Below are positions 54,153 through 62,767 of a stretch of 64,000 nucleotides of DNA, in pieces (within the stretch, counting starts at the first letter, position 1; each line of letters opens with the position of its first letter). Source of the DNA: Ulvibacterium sp965248315 (GTDB lineage Bacteria; Bacteroidota; Bacteroidia; Flavobacteriales; Flavobacteriaceae); assembly GCF_965248315.1 (NCBI RefSeq), contig NZ_CBDFIX010000002.1:1054001-1118000 (forward strand). The letters are read 5' to 3'. The position numbers and the translations under genes were made by a program. The notes beneath the pieces are model-generated. The model was not told the DNA's origin, searched no databases, and was given only the letters and a program-made list of their open reading frames with translations.

Positions 54153-54674
54153 TTATAAATTTTCAAAATAGATTGTTTTCAATTTTTTTAGGGCCCGGCT
54201 CACCTTGGTCTTTACGGCTCCTTCCGTACTTTCGACTATGTTGGCCAATTCGGCATATTTTATCTCCTGAAACCGGTTTAGGATCAACAGTTCCCTATCC
54301 GAGGGATTGAGCTTATCCAAAGCTCTTTGTAAATGGGTATAGTCCTCTTTGGGTTCTTCATTTTCAATCAATCTATAGGAAACATCGTCTAAATCTTCAT
54401 GGTTTGTTCGCGTTTTTTTTAGATGCTTCCTTAGACTATTTCTCGCAATGGTAAACATCCAGGAGACGAACCGGCCATTCTTATAGGATGCCCTATACCG
54501 CATTATGTTATAAAAGACCTCTTGTGTAACATCTTCACTCAACATCCTATCCCTACACATCTTGTATAGAAAATTATATACATGAAGGTGATGTCTTTTA
54601 AAAAGTATCTTCAACAGGTCCAGGTCCCCTTGGGCTACCTTGGCCATAATAATCTCGTCTGTTTGCTCTTTCAA
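54153..54674 (-). CDS. RNA polymerase ECF sigma factor
   Basis: 173 residues from a TTG start (54674), preferred over the ATG at 54647 because MKEQTDEIIMAKVAQGDLDLLKILF is the usual N-terminus of this group. Region 2: YNFLYKMCRDRMLSEDVTQEVFYNIMRYRASYK; region 4: LNPSDRELLILNRFQEIKYAELANIVESTEGAVKTKVSRALKKLK. It starts the operon with the HEAT-repeat protein and the two DUF4097 genes, which are its likely targets. Confidence 0.9.
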   Translation of the reverse strand: MKEQTDEIIMAKVAQGDLDLLKILFKRHHLHVYNFLYKMCRDRMLSEDVTQEVFYNIMRYRASYKNGRFVSWMFTIARNSLRKHLKKTRTNHEDLDDVSYRLIENEEPKEDYTHLQRALDKLNPSDRELLILNRFQEIKYAELANIVESTEGAVKTKVSRALKKLKTIYFENL

Positions 54675-54825
54675 AAGAGAAAGTCTTTAGGTGACATTCA
54701 ATACTATATAGCAGGAAAAATACAAAAGGTTACATATCCTGAAGTAATTTTTTTTACAAGTAATATTTCCCGAGAATGGAGAAATGAGAGTGAAAGGGGA
54801 GATAGGTTTGTTTGTATAGACCTTG

Positions 54826-56358
54826 TTAATCCTCCAGTTCGGCTTCTGAAACAAATTCCTTGATTGCTGTATTGGGCTCTATGATATCATACCCGGACCA
54901 AAATTCCGGATCGTAGTTGGGCATGTAGGTAGGAAGTATGGAATTATTTTCCTTAATATTCTCATATTGGGTTTCGCTTAGCGGGTCAACATCAAAAACA
55001 ACCAGCTCATAACGATTTTTGCCACTAACAGCGACGTCTATTTTTAAGGAAAGCTCATTTTGCTTTCGGCGGCCACGTACGTTTTTATTTTTCTCTATTA
55101 TTTTTAGGGGTCTTTTGAAACCAATTCTGTTTCCCTTGGTTATTTCGTAATAGCGCAACTGATATTTACCGTCCTTCCCCTTTGAAAAGATCATTCTTCC
55201 CTGGGCAAGGTACTCACTAAAGGAAACTCCCAGAAGCTTAAAATTCCGTAAGGTCTCAACGTTTTCGAAATCCATTCGGATAATGGCAAAATCATCGGAG
55301 TTGATATACAGCCTGCCCTTGAAATTCTCGGAACCTTCCGGTTCAAAACGTAGCACATAAACGGCATCGTCCCCCAAATAGGTGTAGTCTTCCAGAGTAA
55401 GCATGTATCTCCTTGGTTTAAAGATTACATTGTAATCCGAATCTTTGAATATAGGTAAGTTTTTATAAAGGTTCCCTAAGGTGCGCCGCTTATACTTGGC
55501 AAAGAACTTTTTCCGCTCCTGTTCATTTTCCTGGGTTTTTTTCAAGTGCTCGTTCAAAGCTTGTACGTCACTGGAGTCTACCTCTGTCTCAAAAAGTTCA
55601 TCGGCATCCACTTTTGTTCCAAATAGTCCGGATTTGATTTTAAAATAGGAATCCGTTTTTATGTTTTCCTTTACTATGGAATTGAACTTCTTTTCCAAGG
55701 TCTCCGCATCCAAAGTTTTGCTTTTATCATATAGTTCGGATGCCTTTATGATATCCAACTTTTGTTCTTTCGCTTTGCTACCACCATAAAGATCACCCAA
55801 CATTTCCGTATAATAACTGTTGTTCTTGGGAATCGTATGGTTTACACTGTCCAAAAAATTGGTATTAAATGCAGGAATAGTTGATTTCTTCAGGACATAA
55901 TCACTTTTTAAAATGTTCTGCTGGTAAGATTCCCGCAGAAACAATCGCTTCTTGGTAAGCTCTAGATGATAGTTCTTTTCCAGATTTTTCTTTACCTCCT
56001 CCAAAATTTCCCTAGGAGTATAGTTTTTATTGGAAACGATGACCTCCTTTAGTTCTATAGCCTTGGGACTTAGATAAATGATGTTCTCCCTAAACTCAGA
56101 AATGGGTTTTCCTATGGATTCATAGCCGATACAGGAAATAAACAATGAATCCGAAGGTTGTACGCTTTCTTCCAATCGGAATGAAAAGCGTCCTTCCTCG
56201 TTGGTTATCATTCCCCGCTTTTTCAATTGCACGGTAACGTAGGGAACAGGTTTTGAAGTAGTGGAATCTACAATCCTTGCACTTAGGACTTGGGCATTGG
56301 CATAGGTTATACCAAGTAATAAAAAAATTAGGGTAAATGCGAATGCAACTTTTCCCAT
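54826..56358 (-). CDS. CarboxypepD_reg-like domain exported protein (DUF5686-like group)
   Basis: 510 residues: signal peptide (ending TYANAQ), a CarboxypepD_reg-like sandwich (about 24-105; ARIVDSTTSKPVPYVTVQLKKRGMITNEEGRFSF) and about 400 residues of lysine-rich, beta-rich sequence with TLEDYTYLGDDAVYVLRFEPEGSENFKGRLYINSDDFAIIRMDFEN, similar to the domain seen in long DUF5686-type proteins but without their barrel. Function unknown. It lies upstream of the sigma gene, same strand, 151 bp apart, and is probably a separate unit. Confidence 0.75.
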   Translation of the reverse strand: MGKVAFAFTLIFLLLGITYANAQVLSARIVDSTTSKPVPYVTVQLKKRGMITNEEGRFSFRLEESVQPSDSLFISCIGYESIGKPISEFRENIIYLSPKAIELKEVIVSNKNYTPREILEEVKKNLEKNYHLELTKKRLFLRESYQQNILKSDYVLKKSTIPAFNTNFLDSVNHTIPKNNSYYTEMLGDLYGGSKAKEQKLDIIKASELYDKSKTLDAETLEKKFNSIVKENIKTDSYFKIKSGLFGTKVDADELFETEVDSSDVQALNEHLKKTQENEQERKKFFAKYKRRTLGNLYKNLPIFKDSDYNVIFKPRRYMLTLEDYTYLGDDAVYVLRFEPEGSENFKGRLYINSDDFAIIRMDFENVETLRNFKLLGVSFSEYLAQGRMIFSKGKDGKYQLRYYEITKGNRIGFKRPLKIIEKNKNVRGRRKQNELSLKIDVAVSGKNRYELVVFDVDPLSETQYENIKENNSILPTYMPNYDPEFWSGYDIIEPNTAIKEFVSEAELED

Positions 56359-56467
56359 CCAGAATCAATTTTCAGACAAACTAAAGCATAGTACCTAGGA
56401 AAACCATACTTTTTAGGATTTTTTTGGCTGGATTTATTGTTTTTTTAACAAGTGCGAATGGACACCC

Positions 56468-56617
56468 TTAATGGCATCCACAATCGTTTTGCCCGCAAGC
56501 GCTCTTCTTTCTCCTTTTTGAAGCGAAAATGGACTTGGGCAAAAGGAATTTATAGATTAGGTAGCCCACCGCCAAGGCCAGGGTAATATAGACCAATACG
56601 AGTTGAAGATGCTCCAT
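56468..56617 (-). CDS. FeoB-associated Cys-rich membrane protein
   Basis: A 49-residue protein too short for ordinary gene finders: one N-terminal membrane helix (residues about 4-27, beginning MEHLQLVLVYITLALAVGYL) and a C-terminal SACGQNDCGCH with three cysteines and a final His. This matches the FeoB-associated Cys-rich family. ATG at 56617, TAA at 56468-56470. It begins 11 bp after the feoB stop, the standard place for these proteins, which are thought to help FeoB in ferrous iron uptake. Confidence 0.85.
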   Translation of the reverse strand: MEHLQLVLVYITLALAVGYLIYKFLLPKSIFASKRRKKSACGQNDCGCH

Positions 56618-56628
56618 TTTCCGAAACC

Positions 56629-58866
56629 TTATTTAATAAATTGATAGGCGATTAAAGCAACAATATACGCAAAAACACTCATAAACAATAATTGCGCCAT
56701 GGGCCATTTCCAGCTATTGGTCTCGCGTTTTACAATGGCCAAGGTGCTCATACACTGCATGGCAAAGGCATAGAACAGTAAGATTGAAATACCTGACGCC
56801 AAGTTGAACAAGGGTTTTTTGGTCCTCGGATTCACTTCTACGGCCATACGGGTTTTTATAGTCTCCTCCTCATCACTGCCCACACTGTAGATTGTGGCCA
56901 AGGTGCCCACAAATACTTCGCGCGCGGCAAACGAAGTAAGGAGGGCGATTCCTATTTTCCAATCGTATCCCAACGGTCTTACAACAGGTTCAATGGCCTT
57001 TCCCATTTGTCCAATATAGGAATGCTCCAGCTTATGGCTTGCTATTTCCTGTTCAACGGCCCTTTGTTCCAGATCCAAGGTTATGGCCGCCAGGGAATCC
57101 TGCATGGCCTTTAGGCTTATGGCGCGTTCGGTATCGATAACACTGACCGGGGTCGAATTTTTGTATTCATTCAACTTGCGTTCCATATACCCCAGACTGT
57201 ATGCGGACAATCCTTCTTTTTCAATGCGCTGCTTTACTATGGTTTCCGCATTTTCAAATTCCTCCGAATATCCGTTGGAGCCCAAAAACCAAAGTACTAT
57301 GGATATGGCCAGAATTATCTTTCCAGCACCCAAGACAAAACTTTTGGTTTTTTCCCATACCGTAAATACTACATTTTTGAGCAAGGGCATTTTGTAGCTG
57401 GGCATCTCTACCACAAAAAAGGTTCTACTTTTTATCTTTAGGATTTTGTTCAGTATCATGGCGGCAAATACGGCCGTCCCGAAACCAATGAGATATAATA
57501 ACATCAAGGTCAAGGGTTGATAACCCAGTCCCAAAAAGCGCCCTTCTGGAATTACGAGCGCAATGATGATAAGGTAAATGGGCAATCTTGCGGAGCAGGT
57601 GGTAAACGGAACCACCAGAATAGTAATCAGTCTTTCTTTCCAATTCTCTATGGTACGGGTGGCCATAACGGCAGGAATGGCACAGGCGGTTCCTGAAATT
57701 AAAGGCACGACGCTTTTTCCACTTAAACCAAAGGGGCGCATTAGTCGATCCATTAAAAATACCACACGGCTCATATACCCTGATTCCTCCAAAAGTGAAA
57801 TAAACAGGAACAAAAAGGCGATTTGTGGGATGAATATTACAATGCCCCCTATGCCTGCCAAAATACCCTCGGCTATTAAATTGGTAAAGGCACCTTCCGG
57901 CAACGTGCTTTTCACCCATTCGCTGGCGGATGCAAATAGTTCATCGATAAGATCTTGGGGATACGTGCTCCAATCGAAAATAGCCTGAAAAATGGTCAAG
58001 AGGATGGCAAAGAAAATAAGATACCCAAATACCTTATGGGTCAATATTCGATCCAAGGTTGCCCGAAAGCCTTTGGCGGCATTGCTATCCACTTTATAGG
58101 TTTCCTTGAGGATACCATTTATGAATTGATACCTTAGGATGGTCTCCTTTTGCTGAAGCCGCTTTAACTCCGATTTTGATTTCACCGCAAAAGTGGCTGC
58201 ATTTTTTAGGGACCGTTTTTCAATGGGCATAAAGTTAACATCCTGGGTGATAACCAACCAGAGTTTATATAGGTCTTCCTTCGGGAATGCATTCTTCAAT
58301 CGTTCAAAATAGTCCTTTGAAATAGTCTTGATGTCCACATTGGGAGAAGACGGCAAGCTTCTGAAATCGGCAATCAGCCCTTTTAACCGATCAATACCAG
58401 TACCCTTTCGTGTACTTACCAAGGCAATTTTGGTTTGCAGTTTTTCCTCAAGTACTGGAATGTCTATGCTGATTCCTTTTCTGGACATCCGATCGGACAT
58501 GTTGATTACCAGTATCGTTGGAATTTTCAGATCCTTGATTTGGGTAAACAGGAACAAATTCCGTTTTAAGTTCTCTACATCGGAAATCACGATGGCCACA
58601 TCCGGATGATCCTTGTCATTTTTGTTTAGGAGTAGTTCTACGGCTACACTCTCATCCAAGGAAGTGGTATTGAGGCTGTAGGTGCCAGGGAGATCTAGAA
58701 TATGGGCCTTGACCCCTCTGGGCAGTTTACAGATGCCTTCCTTTTTTTCTACGGTGATCCCTGGGTAGTTGCCTACTTTTTGATTAAGTCCCGTAAGCTG
58801 ATTGAAGACTGATGTTTTCCCCGTATTTGGGTTACCGATAAGCGCTACCTTGATCTGCTTGCTCAT
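56629..58866 (-). CDS. feoB: Ferrous iron transporter FeoB
   Basis: 745-residue GTP-binding ferrous iron permease. N-terminal G domain: G1 GNPNTGKTS (11-19), switch GNYPGITVEKKEG (32-44), G3 DLPG (58-61), G4 NMSD (122-125). The membrane domain has the two Gate regions with the conserved Cys (SGTACAIPAVMATRTIENW and SARLPIYLI near TTC) and a long cytoplasmic helical insert (about 555-625). It overlaps feoA by 4 bp. Confidence 0.96.
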   Translation of the reverse strand: MSKQIKVALIGNPNTGKTSVFNQLTGLNQKVGNYPGITVEKKEGICKLPRGVKAHILDLPGTYSLNTTSLDESVAVELLLNKNDKDHPDVAIVISDVENLKRNLFLFTQIKDLKIPTILVINMSDRMSRKGISIDIPVLEEKLQTKIALVSTRKGTGIDRLKGLIADFRSLPSSPNVDIKTISKDYFERLKNAFPKEDLYKLWLVITQDVNFMPIEKRSLKNAATFAVKSKSELKRLQQKETILRYQFINGILKETYKVDSNAAKGFRATLDRILTHKVFGYLIFFAILLTIFQAIFDWSTYPQDLIDELFASASEWVKSTLPEGAFTNLIAEGILAGIGGIVIFIPQIAFLFLFISLLEESGYMSRVVFLMDRLMRPFGLSGKSVVPLISGTACAIPAVMATRTIENWKERLITILVVPFTTCSARLPIYLIIIALVIPEGRFLGLGYQPLTLMLLYLIGFGTAVFAAMILNKILKIKSRTFFVVEMPSYKMPLLKNVVFTVWEKTKSFVLGAGKIILAISIVLWFLGSNGYSEEFENAETIVKQRIEKEGLSAYSLGYMERKLNEYKNSTPVSVIDTERAISLKAMQDSLAAITLDLEQRAVEQEIASHKLEHSYIGQMGKAIEPVVRPLGYDWKIGIALLTSFAAREVFVGTLATIYSVGSDEEETIKTRMAVEVNPRTKKPLFNLASGISILLFYAFAMQCMSTLAIVKRETNSWKWPMAQLLFMSVFAYIVALIAYQFIK

Positions 58867-59108
58867 AATGTAGAAACATCATCCAAGATTTCCAATTCAA
58901 TTTGAAGTGCCACTGAACGGCGTATCGCAATATGTGAACCATTTACATTGATGTAGATGGGGTCTTTTAGGGGAGCTACCTGTAGCAATTCAATTTGATT
59001 TCCGGGCAAGCACCCCAATTCCAGCAACTTAATGGGTAGGATATCCTTCTCAAATTCCTTGATGATTCCTTTTTGCCCTTTCTTGAGATGTGCTACGGTA
59101 ATGGCCAA
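58863..59108 (-). CDS. feoA: FeoA family ferrous iron transport protein
   Basis: 81 residues, an SH3-like fold: VAHLKKGQKGIIKEF, LLELGCLPGNQIELLQVAPLKDPIYINVNGSHIAIRRSVALQIEL. The start is TTG (59108) because no ATG precedes the domain; TAAGG lies 4 bp upstream, a rare Shine-Dalgarno-like sequence in this window. First gene of feoA-feoB-cysteine-rich protein. Confidence 0.93.
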   Translation of the reverse strand: MAITVAHLKKGQKGIIKEFEKDILPIKLLELGCLPGNQIELLQVAPLKDPIYINVNGSHIAIRRSVALQIELEILDDVSTL

Positions 59109-59113
59109 CCTTA

Positions 59114-59144
59114 TTTAGATTCATTTTAATTAAGGGCAAAAGTA
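59114..59144 (-). promoter_or_regulatory. feo operon promoter and metal-box-like sequence
   Basis: On the minus strand, the -7 box TACTTTTG (59137-59144) is followed in the leader by TTAAA-ATGAAT-CTAAA (59114-59129), whose right arm equals, and whose left arm resembles (3 of 5), the TTTAG-N6-CTAAA dyad found at the MntR-like regulator. Confidence 0.4.
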
Positions 59145-59307
59145 ACGTAAAATTCTCGGTTTGCTACACCTCCAACCTAAAAAAGCAACAATTTTGGCAT
59201 AGTTCGTATATATGTTCCCTGTAACGGCTAGCTGAAAATGCTTGTTTTTTATTTGGAATTTAAAAAATTCCGGGCGCTCTTTTCCAGAAAAGTGGCAAGC
59301 TCTCTTT

Positions 59308-59982
59308 TTACTCCTGATAAAATTCTTTTAAGACCTTAAGGTCACTCAGTAACTTATCCATTTCTTCGGGATCAGTGCCATCATAAAAACCCCGGATTCG
59401 CCTTTCTTTATCCACCAGAATAAAATTTTCGGTATGAATCATATCAAAAGGTCCTCCATCGCCATCTGTTTTAACGGCTAGATATGATTTCCGCGCCAGC
59501 TCATAGATTTGTTTTTTATCCCCAGTGACCAAGTTCCATTTTTCGTCTAGGACCCCTTTTTCCAAAGCGTATTTTTTAAGCTGGGCAACCGAATCGATTT
59601 GGGGGGTTACTGAATGGGACAGGAGCAAAATCTCGTCATCGTCCTTGATTTCCTCCTGGATTCCGGCCATGTTTTTGGTCATTATGGGGCAAATGGTAGG
59701 GCAGGTGGTAAAGAAGAAATCCGCTACGTATATTTTATCCCTATAATCTGCTTGCGTAATGGTCGTTCCATTTTGGTTCGTCAACGAAAAATCCGCTATG
59801 GTATGGTATTTCCTAACATGGTGTACCGTACTATCCACCAATTCCGGATTCACCATGGAGGGTTGATAAACAGGTAAGGCCTTATTGGGTTGGAGCGCAT
59901 TGTAAAATAGATATACGATGATGGCTGAAAGGAAAAGAAGTACTATTCCAAAAAATTTGAACTTGCCAAAAAAATTACCCAT
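59308..59982 (-). CDS. SCO1/SenC family copper chaperone
   Basis: 224 residues from ATG 59982: an N-terminal membrane anchor (residues about 8-28), then a thioredoxin-like domain with the copper-site Cys94-Pro-Thr-Ile-Cys98 and His183 (MIHTENFILVD). Members assist copper loading of cytochrome oxidase. A longer in-frame start (60051) would add 23 residues before the anchor and is unlikely. No cytochrome oxidase genes are next to it. Confidence 0.92.
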   Translation of the reverse strand: MGNFFGKFKFFGIVLLFLSAIIVYLFYNALQPNKALPVYQPSMVNPELVDSTVHHVRKYHTIADFSLTNQNGTTITQADYRDKIYVADFFFTTCPTICPIMTKNMAGIQEEIKDDDEILLLSHSVTPQIDSVAQLKKYALEKGVLDEKWNLVTGDKKQIYELARKSYLAVKTDGDGGPFDMIHTENFILVDKERRIRGFYDGTDPEEMDKLLSDLKVLKEFYQE

Positions 59983-60110
59983 CCCAATTTTTTTACAAAG
60001 ATAGGGTGTGTCCCGAAAGCTTTCAAGGAATATGCCCCGTCTTCTTGCCAAAACTTTCTTAAATAGGGAGGGCCTTTTCAGCTTTCTTTTTTTTACAGAG
60101 GGTAAAGGCT

Positions 60111-60118
60111 TACTTTTG
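60111..60118 (+). promoter_or_regulatory. -7 promoter box of rseP
   Basis: TACTTTTG, exact TAnnTTTG match, 26 bp before the ATG at 60145. Confidence 0.5.
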
Positions 60119-60144
60119 TGCGATTAAATTTTTAGAAAACACCC

Positions 60145-61500
60145 ATGAGTCCCATATTGATAAAGACCATTCAATTTTTTTTAAGTCTTTCCATTTTGAT
60201 CGTATTGCACGAGCTAGGACATTTTATACCGGCCAAGCTTTTTAAGACGCGAGTGGAGAAATTCTATTTGTTTTTTGACGTCAAGTTTTCGCTTTTCAAG
60301 AAGAAGATCGGGGAAACCGTTTATGGAATCGGGTGGTTGCCCTTGGGGGGCTATGTAAAGATATCCGGTATGATCGATGAGAGTATGGATACCGAGGCCA
60401 TGAAAGAGGAACCCAAACCATGGGAGTTTCGAAGTAAGCCGGCCTGGCAGCGTTTGATTATTATGTTAGGCGGGGTTACGGTAAACTTTGTATTGGCCGT
60501 CTTAATTTATATTGGTATGGCCTATGCCTATGGGGATCAATATGTACCCATGAATAGCCTGAAAGATGGCATAGCCGTGATAGAACCTGAAATTGGGGAT
60601 GAGATAGGTATCCAAACCGGAGATAAAATCATTGCTGTTGATGGAAACGAGGTAGAGGAGTTTGGCAAGGTTTTTATGGAAATTGTAAATGGCAATTCCA
60701 TAACTATTGAAAGGGACGGGCAGCGGATGGAAAAGGAAATTCCGGTGGATTTTATAGCTACGCTTTTGGAGGATGAGGACAGGATTCGTTTTTTAAGCTA
60801 TAGGTTACCCTTTGTAATCGGGCAAGTCCCCAAGGAATCACATAACTTGGATTCTGGATTTAAGGAACTGGATGAAGTTGTAGCCGTTAATGGAAATTCT
60901 GTTGCCTATAGGGACCAAATCATTCCCTATCTGGAGGCGAATACGGGAGGGAACCTTGATTTGACCGTTAGACGCGAGGATGGCACTACCGAAATCATTT
61001 CGGCCAAAGTAAATGACGAGGGCAAGTTGGGTGTAGCACTAGGAGGTCTTACTATGGAAGATTTAGCTGATAGGGGCCTCTTTAAAATCGAGACCAAGAA
61101 GTATTCCTTTCTTGAGGCCATCCCCGCCGGTATAGATAAGGGCGTTACCACCCTTTCGGGTTACGTTAAACAATTAAAGAAGATTTTCAATCCGGAGACC
61201 GGTGCCTATAAAGGAGTTGGGGGCTTTGCGGCAATTGGAGGGTTGTTCCCCAGCACTTGGGACTGGCCCGCTTTTTGGAACACTACAGCGTTTATTTCCA
61301 TAATACTAGCCTTTATGAATATATTACCCATACCTGCATTGGATGGGGGCCATGTTACATTTTTGCTGTATGAAATGGTAACGGGAAGAAAACCTAGCGA
61401 TAAATTTTTGGAGTACGCCCAAATGGTCGGATTCTTTTTATTGATTGCTTTATTGTTGTTTGCCAACGGCAACGATGTGTACAAATGGCTTTTTAAATAG
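60145..61500 (+). CDS. rseP: Site-2 zinc metalloprotease RseP
   Basis: 451-residue intramembrane protease. HExxH is His22-Glu-Leu-Gly-His26 in helix 1, and the third zinc ligand lies in PALDGGHV near residue 410. Two PDZ domains (about 130-210 and 215-300) sit between the helices; PLGGYVKISGM is the family's membrane-reentrant loop. It cleaves transmembrane anti-sigma factors and leftover signal peptides, and so may act on the HEAT-repeat anti-sigma encoded in this window. Confidence 0.95.
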   Translation: MSPILIKTIQFFLSLSILIVLHELGHFIPAKLFKTRVEKFYLFFDVKFSLFKKKIGETVYGIGWLPLGGYVKISGMIDESMDTEAMKEEPKPWEFRSKPAWQRLIIMLGGVTVNFVLAVLIYIGMAYAYGDQYVPMNSLKDGIAVIEPEIGDEIGIQTGDKIIAVDGNEVEEFGKVFMEIVNGNSITIERDGQRMEKEIPVDFIATLLEDEDRIRFLSYRLPFVIGQVPKESHNLDSGFKELDEVVAVNGNSVAYRDQIIPYLEANTGGNLDLTVRREDGTTEIISAKVNDEGKLGVALGGLTMEDLADRGLFKIETKKYSFLEAIPAGIDKGVTTLSGYVKQLKKIFNPETGAYKGVGGFAAIGGLFPSTWDWPAFWNTTAFISIILAFMNILPIPALDGGHVTFLLYEMVTGRKPSDKFLEYAQMVGFFLLIALLLFANGNDVYKWLFK

Positions 61501-61515
61501 AGACGCCGTTTTTTG

Positions 61516-61583
61516 TTGGGGGCAATAAAAAAAACGATTATATTTGCACCCGCCTACGCTAAAATAAAGGTAGCTGCGGCGGG
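61516..61583 (+). promoter_or_regulatory. tRNA-Asn promoter with leader hairpin
   Basis: TTG (61516-61518), 20-bp spacer, TATATTTG (61539-61546). Just downstream, CCCGCC (61549-61554) pairs with GGCGGG (61578-61583) in a partly mismatched 13-bp hairpin. Predicted transcription start about 61553, giving a leader of about 90 nt before the tRNA. Confidence 0.6.
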
Positions 61584-61641
61584 CAGGCCCTAAGAGATAA
61601 GAGTTCTGAGGGCGTTTTGTAAAAAAATTGATAAAACACCT

Positions 61642-61715
61642 TCCTCCTTAGCTCAGTTGGTTAGAGCATCTGACTGTTAATCAGAGGGTCCTTGGTTCGA
61701 GCCCAAGAGGGGGAG
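61642..61715 (+). tRNA. tRNA-Asn (GTT)
   Basis: 74 nt with complete cloverleaf: acceptor TCCTCCT/AGGGGGA (one T-G pair), D arm with AGCTCAGTTGGTTAGAGC, anticodon loop CTGTTAA (anticodon GTT), and T arm TTGGTTCGAGCCCAA. CCA is not encoded (GCA follows). It lies 141 bp after rseP with its own promoter and terminator. Confidence 0.96.
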
Positions 61716-61725
61716 CAGACATAGT

Positions 61726-61765
61726 AAGGCTTCAGAGTATTTTCAACTCTGGAGCCTTTTTTATT
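61726..61765 (+). terminator. Rho-independent terminator of tRNA-Asn
   Basis: AAGGCTTCAGAGT (61726-61738) pairs with ACTCTGGAGCCTT (61745-61757), one T-G pair, followed by a run of T. Confidence 0.85.
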
Positions 61766-61784
61766 TGCACGCAATTTGCACGCA
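61763..61784. repeat. Perfect 11-bp tandem repeat next to tRNA-Asn
   Basis: ATTTGCACGCA occurs twice without a gap (61763-61773, 61774-61784), right after the tRNA terminator. Possible recombination or integrase arm-type site; no integrase gene is visible in the window. Confidence 0.8.
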
Positions 61785-62767
61785 GATTGAGAAAAATTTT
61801 ATTTCTAGTCAAACTTTAACATTTCAATCCAAAATTTTCCAGGATTATTTGTGATTCATCCCAAATCCTTACCCCTAAACTTTGCGCATGGATCCTGTTT
61901 CGATTTTATAGTGTTCCGATAGAAAAGCGTGAAGTAAAATCGAAATAGGGCGCGCTTGCTATGCCATTACATTTATTTTTCCTTTCCAAAATCAACTTAA
62001 ACTACCTTCTTTAAATAATAATAATAAGCTTCAAGTAAAATCCATGAAAAATGCTAGCTCAAATCGCAACATTTGGTAGCGAATAATATTTTTTGCGCCA
62101 AAAACTTTCAGTGTTTACTGGGGTTCCCAAGGTTTTTGGCGCAAAAACCATTTTTCACGAAATTTTGAATTCCATCAACTATCTGAAAATCAATAAACTA
62201 AAAATCGTAACATCGCTTTAGCGTGTTACCCTCTTGCTTTACAATCTTCGTCCTGCTGGCAGGACAAAAACTGTAAACACAAAGTGCCTTTCACATCAAT
62301 CATATTAAACCAAAACAATTCAAATTTCATTGATACATACTATTTAGAGAAAATCAGACCATTGGAATAATATATAAACCTGTTTAACATTAATTGAAAT
62401 CAAAATACAAAAGGAAACAGTATACGGGTATCGAACTATCCCATAAAAGGCGAATTAACGAAACTATTAAAAGAGACTAAGAAAAGGACACATCAATTAT
62501 CCGGAAATTTATTTTGCCATACTGTGCCTTTAAATGGCCATTTTAGAAGACCTAGTACTTTGTTTATATTTATTTAAGAACGATGTTTTACCAAAATTCC
62601 AAAGTTGTCCACTAGCGGTAATAACATTTGCAAGCATAGATTTTATACCTGTTATTCAGATTGATTTGCACAAGGACCTTTAAATAAAGGAATATTCATA
62701 AATTACCATAACAAAATATGGAAACCGGGAATTCTATAACCGTAACAGTCAATTAAAAATCAACATA
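61785..62767. other. Gene-free, hairpin-rich region between tRNA-Asn and the GH3 gene
   Basis: About 980 AT-rich bp without a convincing gene on either strand. It holds a 16-bp perfect inverted repeat TTTTTGCGCCAAAAAC (62090-62105) with its complement (62132-62147) around a 26-nt loop that itself contains CAGT-GTTT-ACTG; a hairpin GTAACA(T)CGC/GCGTGTTAC (62207-62229); GTCCTGC-TG-GCAGGAC (62250-62265); and, nearer the GH3 gene, the dyads CCTTTA-AA-TAAAGG (62677-62690) and CCATA-N6-TATGG (62706-62721), which could be operators. Confidence 0.6.

Noticed and set aside
62090..62147. Integron attC site
   Set aside because: The long hairpin lacks the attC core-site sequences and no integron integrase or gene cassettes are present.
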